Below the pieces are notes generated by a model that was given only the letters and a program-made list of their open reading frames with translations, searched no databases and was not told the DNA's origin. The position numbers were made by a program, and so were the translations under genes. Positions 18,441-22,119 of a stretch of DNA of 22,119 nt are shown here, in pieces. Position 1 is the first letter of the stretch; each line of letters starts with the position of its first letter. The DNA comes from a virus: IMG/VR virus record IMGVR_UViG_3300048591_000174, positions 1-22,119 of that record, one strand, 5' to 3'.

Positions 18441-19415
18441 TCAGCCCCTCATGCCCCATGCGCCGATGCCCGCCGAGCCGAGCCCGAACAGGCCCGACAT
18501 GATCGCGTTCGACTGCGCCTGCTGGGCGTTGTAGCGGTCGAGTTGCGCCTGGTAGGCGTTCCACATGTTCCCGCTCACGTCGGTGTTCGCGGAGTTGACG
18601 TTCGCAGCACCCTCGAACTGCGGCATGTCCACCTGAGAGCTTGAACGCAGCGCGTTGAACTCGTTCAGCGGCAGCGCGCGGTTCGCGTACAGTTCCTGCA
18701 TCGTCTGCGCCCGCTGGCGGCCCGAGATGTCGGCGAGCATTCCGGTCTCGGCCGCACCCGCGCCAATGGCCGCATCGCGCGCCTGACCGTAGTCGAAGCT
18801 GCGCGCGCGGTCCTCATCGAATTTCGCGTTCTGCCACGCCTCGTTGCCCTCGGTGATGCCCTGGTTCGCCATGCGCGTGCGAAACGCTTCCTCGCGCTGC
18901 TGCCATTGCGGGTCGAGGTAGGCCGTCTGGCGGTTGTAGAGCGCGTCCTGCGCCTGCTGGCGCGCGGCGAGCAGGTCATCCGCCCCGTAGAGTTTCGGCG
19001 CGCTCGAGGTGTCGAGCGGCTGCGCGTAGTTCTCGCCGACGCGGTTCATCATCCCCTGCGCGACGTTGCCGAGTTCGCGCGACTGCGCGAGCTGCTGGTC
19101 GTAGAGCGCCTGCGCATCGGGCGCGAGCTTCACGTCCTGCCGGTAGATCGGCGCACCGCTTGGATCGGTTCCGGTCACGGTGAACTCGCTCGACCCCGCG
19201 GGGGTGTAGGTGTTCGTGCGGTTCAGGGCCGCGTTGTAGGCTGCGGTGTCCTGATTGCTGCGCGTCTGCGCGGCAGACACCACGTTCGGGTCGGGGGCTT
19301 TCGGTGCCTTGCCGCCCTTCTTGCACTCAGCGATGGGGCCGTCGTACTCGTAACTGTCGGCCTCGAGCACTTCGCTCGTCGCCATGTCGATCACGACGCG
19401 GGTATAGATTTTCAT
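18441..19415 (-). CDS. Structural protein, probable internal/tail component
   Basis: The 324-residue protein begins MKIYTRVVIDMATSEVLEAD then SYEYDGPIAECKKGG, an N-terminus common to podovirus structural proteins. A Gln/Asn/Ala-rich helical body follows (YDQQLAQSRELGNVAQGMMN, REEAFRTRMANQGITEGNEA, YNAQQAQSNAIMSGLFGLGS) with a Gly-rich end (GSAGIGAWGMRG). It overlaps the acetyltransferase gene by ATGA and probably belongs to the ejection-protein set. Confidence 0.65.
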   Translation of the reverse strand: MKIYTRVVIDMATSEVLEADSYEYDGPIAECKKGGKAPKAPDPNVVSAAQTRSNQDTAAYNAALNRTNTYTPAGSSEFTVTGTDPSGAPIYRQDVKLAPDAQALYDQQLAQSRELGNVAQGMMNRVGENYAQPLDTSSAPKLYGADDLLAARQQAQDALYNRQTAYLDPQWQQREEAFRTRMANQGITEGNEAWQNAKFDEDRARSFDYGQARDAAIGAGAAETGMLADISGRQRAQTMQELYANRALPLNEFNALRSSSQVDMPQFEGAANVNSANTDVSGNMWNAYQAQLDRYNAQQAQSNAIMSGLFGLGSAGIGAWGMRG

Positions 19416-19828
19416 AGGAACCTACATTCAGATTTCAGCATTCCGAGCACCACCACATCTTCCCCAGTCACCAGCGCTTCTCTCAGCAAGCCCTCGCGCA
19501 CGAATCCCAAGTGGAGATCGAACCGCAGCGCGTCGGCATTCGACGCCGGCACGTAGCCCGACACGCGCCGGCAGCCCAACTGCACGAACGGGTAGCGGAA
19601 TGCCACGCGCAGGAATTCGCGGGTCATCCAGCGTCGCCCTGGCACCGCCGCAATGTGCATCGCAATATCTGCCCCGCTGTAGAGGTTGAATACGACCACC
19701 GCCAGCAGTTCGCCGTCGTCCTCGAGCCCGATCGCTTCGCACCACTCGCCCCACGACTCCACATGCGGGATCCGCTGCCGCGCCCATTCGGCACAGCGGT
19801 CGCGCTCGTTGAGGATGACGCGGCGCAC
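19412..19828 (-). CDS. GNAT-family N-acetyltransferase (phage type)
   Basis: The 138-residue protein from GTG 19828 reads MRRVILNERDRCAEWARQRI. It has IGLEDDGELLAVVVFNLYSG (beta-strand hairpin), IAMHIAAVPGRRWMTREFLR (acetyl-CoA site region) and GCRRVSGYVPASNADALRFD then LHLGFVREGLLREA, the C-terminal GNAT motif B pattern (N-x-x-A-L-R-F-x-x-x-L-G-F). Such acetyltransferases occur between structural genes of several podoviruses; the substrate is unknown. The ATGA overlap with the downstream virion gene shows co-expression. Confidence 0.8.
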   Translation of the reverse strand: MRRVILNERDRCAEWARQRIPHVESWGEWCEAIGLEDDGELLAVVVFNLYSGADIAMHIAAVPGRRWMTREFLRVAFRYPFVQLGCRRVSGYVPASNADALRFDLHLGFVREGLLREALVTGEDVVVLGMLKSECRFL

Positions 19829-19832
19829 TCAC

Positions 19833-21404
19833 CTAAAGCCTCCCGCCGGCTTCGTAAACCACGTCCGTGGCACTCCACGTCACCTCGACGCCATCGGTGA
19901 TGGTCTTGAGACGCGGCGCGAGGGCGAACCCCTCACCCGCCACGCCGAACCAACTGCGATACACCGCAGCGGCCTGCGCCCATGCGGCGGACCACACGCC
20001 ACCCCACGGATCGCCCGCCCCGCCCTGGATGGTCTGCAGCGCCAGCGTGGCGTTCGCGCCGTAGTCGGTATCGACGCCCACAGCCACCTCGGCGGCCCCG
20101 GTGATCGACAGGATCGGGCGCATCAGGCTCAGTTGCTTCGTCTGTCCACGCGCCCCGAAGTAGTTGAACGCCTGCCGGCAGTCGGTCGAGATCGAGTCCC
20201 CGCCGTCTTCGCTGCCGCTGTCGGCGATCACGAGAATCCCCGCCCCGCCCATGTAGAGCGTGTCCTTTGCGACCCCGAAGCAGAACGCATCCCAGCCCGT
20301 GTAGCGGCACCACGCGCCGGTCTGGGTGTTCATCACGTACTGGCGCGAGGTGGAGTTCTCGAGCGTCGGCACGTTGCAGATGAGCTTCGAGCCCGTTGGA
20401 TGGACTTCGATCTGCCAGCCGAAGCGCGTCCCATGCACGGCCACGTCGGCGTTGATGAGGTCGCGGATCTTGTCGCTGATCGAGGATGCGTTCTCAGCCC
20501 GATCACTGGCAATCGCACGTCTCAGCGACACGATGCCGTCTGCGCAGGTAATCAGCGCATCGGCGCCGAGCTTGCACCAGGCTCGTTGACCCTTGCAGAC
20601 CGGGCGGCCGATGCGGAAGTGCGCCGCGCGCACCCAGTCGGCCGGCGTCGCAGGATCCGTTCCCGCGTAGGCGATCACCTCGCCCTCGGTCGAAACGAAG
20701 GCGATGTAGTCGGTGAGCGCGTCGGCCGCGTCGGTGACGGTCACGATCGAATTGAGCGACCCGCCCAGCTTGAAGAACGAGCCCACGTTGAGCTTCGTCA
20801 TCGCGCCGGACTTCGTGCGCACGGGCAGGTAGTACACGTTGAACGTGTTCTTCTCCCCGTACCAGATCCGCTCGGCATAGACCGCGTTCGTGAACAGGTC
20901 GTCGGTGCTGGCGAGGTCGGCGTGCGTGAGCGTCGCCGTGCTCCACGTCGTGCCGTCGTACTCGAGCGCCGTGTCGGTGCCGTTCACCATCGACAGGAAC
21001 ATGCCCCCGGCCGTTCCATAGTTCACGTAGTCCCAGCGCGAGTTCGTGATCGCCTGCACGGTCGGGCCGCTGCTACCCACCACGGCCGTCGAGATCGCAC
21101 CCGCCGTCGTGGCGTCGATGATGAGGTCAACGGTCGTGTTGACCGCGACGAAGATCTTGGTGGCCGCGTGGCCGGTGTAGACCACCACCGTCTCGCAGTT
21201 GCCCGTGAACGTGCAGTGCGCCGTGTAGCCGTTCCGTACCGCCACGTCGGTCGTGCGCGGGAACCAGTTGTCGAGCACGAGCGCGTCCTCGGGCTCCATG
21301 TTCGCGACCGAATCGCGCGCATTGAGTCCGCCGATCGGCGGCGGCAGCGATACCGAGCGTGAGCGCGGTGCGCCGCGGGGCTTTTGGAGGAGGGCCTGTC
21401 TCAC
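19833..21404 (-). CDS. Large tail/hub protein (beta-propeller-like)
   Basis: The 523-residue protein from GTG 21404 begins with SVSLPPPIGGLNARDSVANM and EPEDALVLDNWFPRTTDVAV. This is the characteristic N-terminus of podovirus tail-hub or stabilisation proteins. Repeated beta-rich units follow (FVAVNTTVDLIIDATTAGAI, EYDGTTWSTATLTHADLAST, YVMNTQTGAWCRYTGWDAFC). It lies directly after the head-tail adaptor (GTGA overlap), where the P22 gp10 or T7 gp12 analogue would be. A structural role at the portal-tail junction is inferred. Confidence 0.75.
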   Translation of the reverse strand: MRQALLQKPRGAPRSRSVSLPPPIGGLNARDSVANMEPEDALVLDNWFPRTTDVAVRNGYTAHCTFTGNCETVVVYTGHAATKIFVAVNTTVDLIIDATTAGAISTAVVGSSGPTVQAITNSRWDYVNYGTAGGMFLSMVNGTDTALEYDGTTWSTATLTHADLASTDDLFTNAVYAERIWYGEKNTFNVYYLPVRTKSGAMTKLNVGSFFKLGGSLNSIVTVTDAADALTDYIAFVSTEGEVIAYAGTDPATPADWVRAAHFRIGRPVCKGQRAWCKLGADALITCADGIVSLRRAIASDRAENASSISDKIRDLINADVAVHGTRFGWQIEVHPTGSKLICNVPTLENSTSRQYVMNTQTGAWCRYTGWDAFCFGVAKDTLYMGGAGILVIADSGSEDGGDSISTDCRQAFNYFGARGQTKQLSLMRPILSITGAAEVAVGVDTDYGANATLALQTIQGGAGDPWGGVWSAAWAQAAAVYRSWFGVAGEGFALAPRLKTITDGVEVTWSATDVVYEAGGRL

Positions 21405-22105
21405 GAACCAATCACCCGCGGAATGGCGGTCGGCAGATCACTGCGCGTCTCGTGCAGCGTGAGGATCGGCTTCGTGCCGTCGCGCGCCATCGCATCGGCG
21501 ACCTGCCGCTCGTGGTGCATGTGCTCCTCGGCGTAGTCGAACCCCTTCGCCTTGCGCCAGCGCCACAGCAGGCCCGAGAGCAGCAGTTCGTCGTCCACGA
21601 GCCCGAGGTCGGTATCGGCCGCGAACGCATCGCGGTAGGTCGCCCCGGTGACATCGGTACACCAGTACCGACTCACGTACTCGAACGCGCACGTATGCCC
21701 CGCCGTGGGCGTCGGGATGAACAGCAACTCGTTGCCGCGCAGACGGTACTCGTAGAACGGACTCGCGAACGTGACCGCCTTGTATCCCTGCCAGATCCGG
21801 CCGGGACGCGGACCGAGCACCGGCTCCCCGGTGGTGCGGTTCCAGATCGTGTCGTTGACGATGTAGCGCACCAACTGGCCGCTCACGATGTCCTCGAGCG
21901 CGCCCTGCGATTCCGTGGCAACCGTGGTGAACGTCGCCTCGTAGGTGAGCGCCTGCCACGCATACCTGCGCGCCAGATCCCGGCCCTCGCTGTTCGCCAG
22001 CGCCAGCATCAGCACCGAGGTCTGGTCCGTTGCCCCCACCACCGCGGATGGCTGCGGGAGCGACAGCTCGGCGCACGCCGCTCGGACGATGGCGAGCAGG
22101 TTCAT
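21401..22105 (-). CDS. Head-tail adaptor (gp4/gp11-like)
   Basis: The 234-residue protein begins MNLLAIVRAACAELSLPQPS. Its helical pattern includes LMLALANSEGRDLARRYAWQ, FYEYRLRGNELLFIPTPTAG and FDYAEEHMHHERQVADAMAR, the layout of podovirus adaptor or tail-tubular A proteins that attach under the portal. The ATG at 22105 is followed by an uninterrupted frame, so the gene is complete 14 bp before the window edge. Upstream, beyond the edge, the capsid gene would be expected. Confidence 0.72.
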   Translation of the reverse strand: MNLLAIVRAACAELSLPQPSAVVGATDQTSVLMLALANSEGRDLARRYAWQALTYEATFTTVATESQGALEDIVSGQLVRYIVNDTIWNRTTGEPVLGPRPGRIWQGYKAVTFASPFYEYRLRGNELLFIPTPTAGHTCAFEYVSRYWCTDVTGATYRDAFAADTDLGLVDDELLLSGLLWRWRKAKGFDYAEEHMHHERQVADAMARDGTKPILTLHETRSDLPTAIPRVIGS

Positions 22106-22119
22106 GCGCGCTTCTTGCT

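Noticed and set aside
19686-21362. 558-residue plus-strand frame
   Set aside because: It spans the antisense of two real genes (acetyltransferase and tail hub), and its composition is shadow-like.

Overview
The window is phage DNA: either part of a tailed-phage genome or a prophage. The capsid-entry, tail and ejection genes, with no long tail tape-measure gene in view, suggest a short-tailed (podovirus-like) virion. High GC, GC-rich third codon positions, an Rz/Rz1 spanin pair and many ATGA/GTGA-coupled genes suggest a high-GC Pseudomonadota host. The host cannot be named from the sequence. No integrase, attachment site, tRNA, rRNA, CRISPR array or insertion sequence is visible.

Layout. (1) Positions 4756 to 1, leftward: a Cro-like regulator, an HNH nuclease behind a structured leader, a replication protein with a heptamer tandem repeat, several small coupled genes including a VRR-NUC-type nuclease, then the small and large terminase genes. 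The large terminase runs off the left edge and is broken by a 5-nt insertion and stop inside its Walker A motif. (2) Positions 4757-4875: two back-to-back consensus-like sigma70 promoters, each placing an ATG at the predicted transcript start. (3) Positions 4876-11264, rightward: one early operon with a recombination module (Erf-type annealing protein, YqaJ-type exonuclease, NinB/Orf-like protein, Ref-like nuclease), a C5 DNA methyltransferase, a pentapeptide-repeat protein between two paralogous membrane proteins, and many very small genes. Almost every pair overlaps by 1-4 nt. (4) Positions 22105 to 11234, leftward: a head-tail adaptor, a large tail/hub protein, a GNAT acetyltransferase, three probable internal or ejection proteins, a tail-fibre-like protein, a PagL-like protein, then lysis genes (M15 endolysin, holin-like protein, Rz with nested Rz1). 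Two rightward genes, a homing-endonuclease-like HNH gene and a small membrane protein, sit inside this late block.

The terminase genes leave at the left edge and head-completion genes enter at the right edge, both leftward. A circularly permuted genome would therefore place portal and capsid genes in the missing part. This is inference.

The most interesting signal is the methyltransferase gene. Its second half reads in two frames, and both give methyltransferase-associated sequence. Hand-counted third-position GC moves from one frame to the other and back. Other notable signals are the paired leaderless promoters, a pseudoknot-capable leader touching a Shine-Dalgarno site, the broken terminase P-loop, and a heptamer repeat in the replication gene placed like lambdoid origin iterons.
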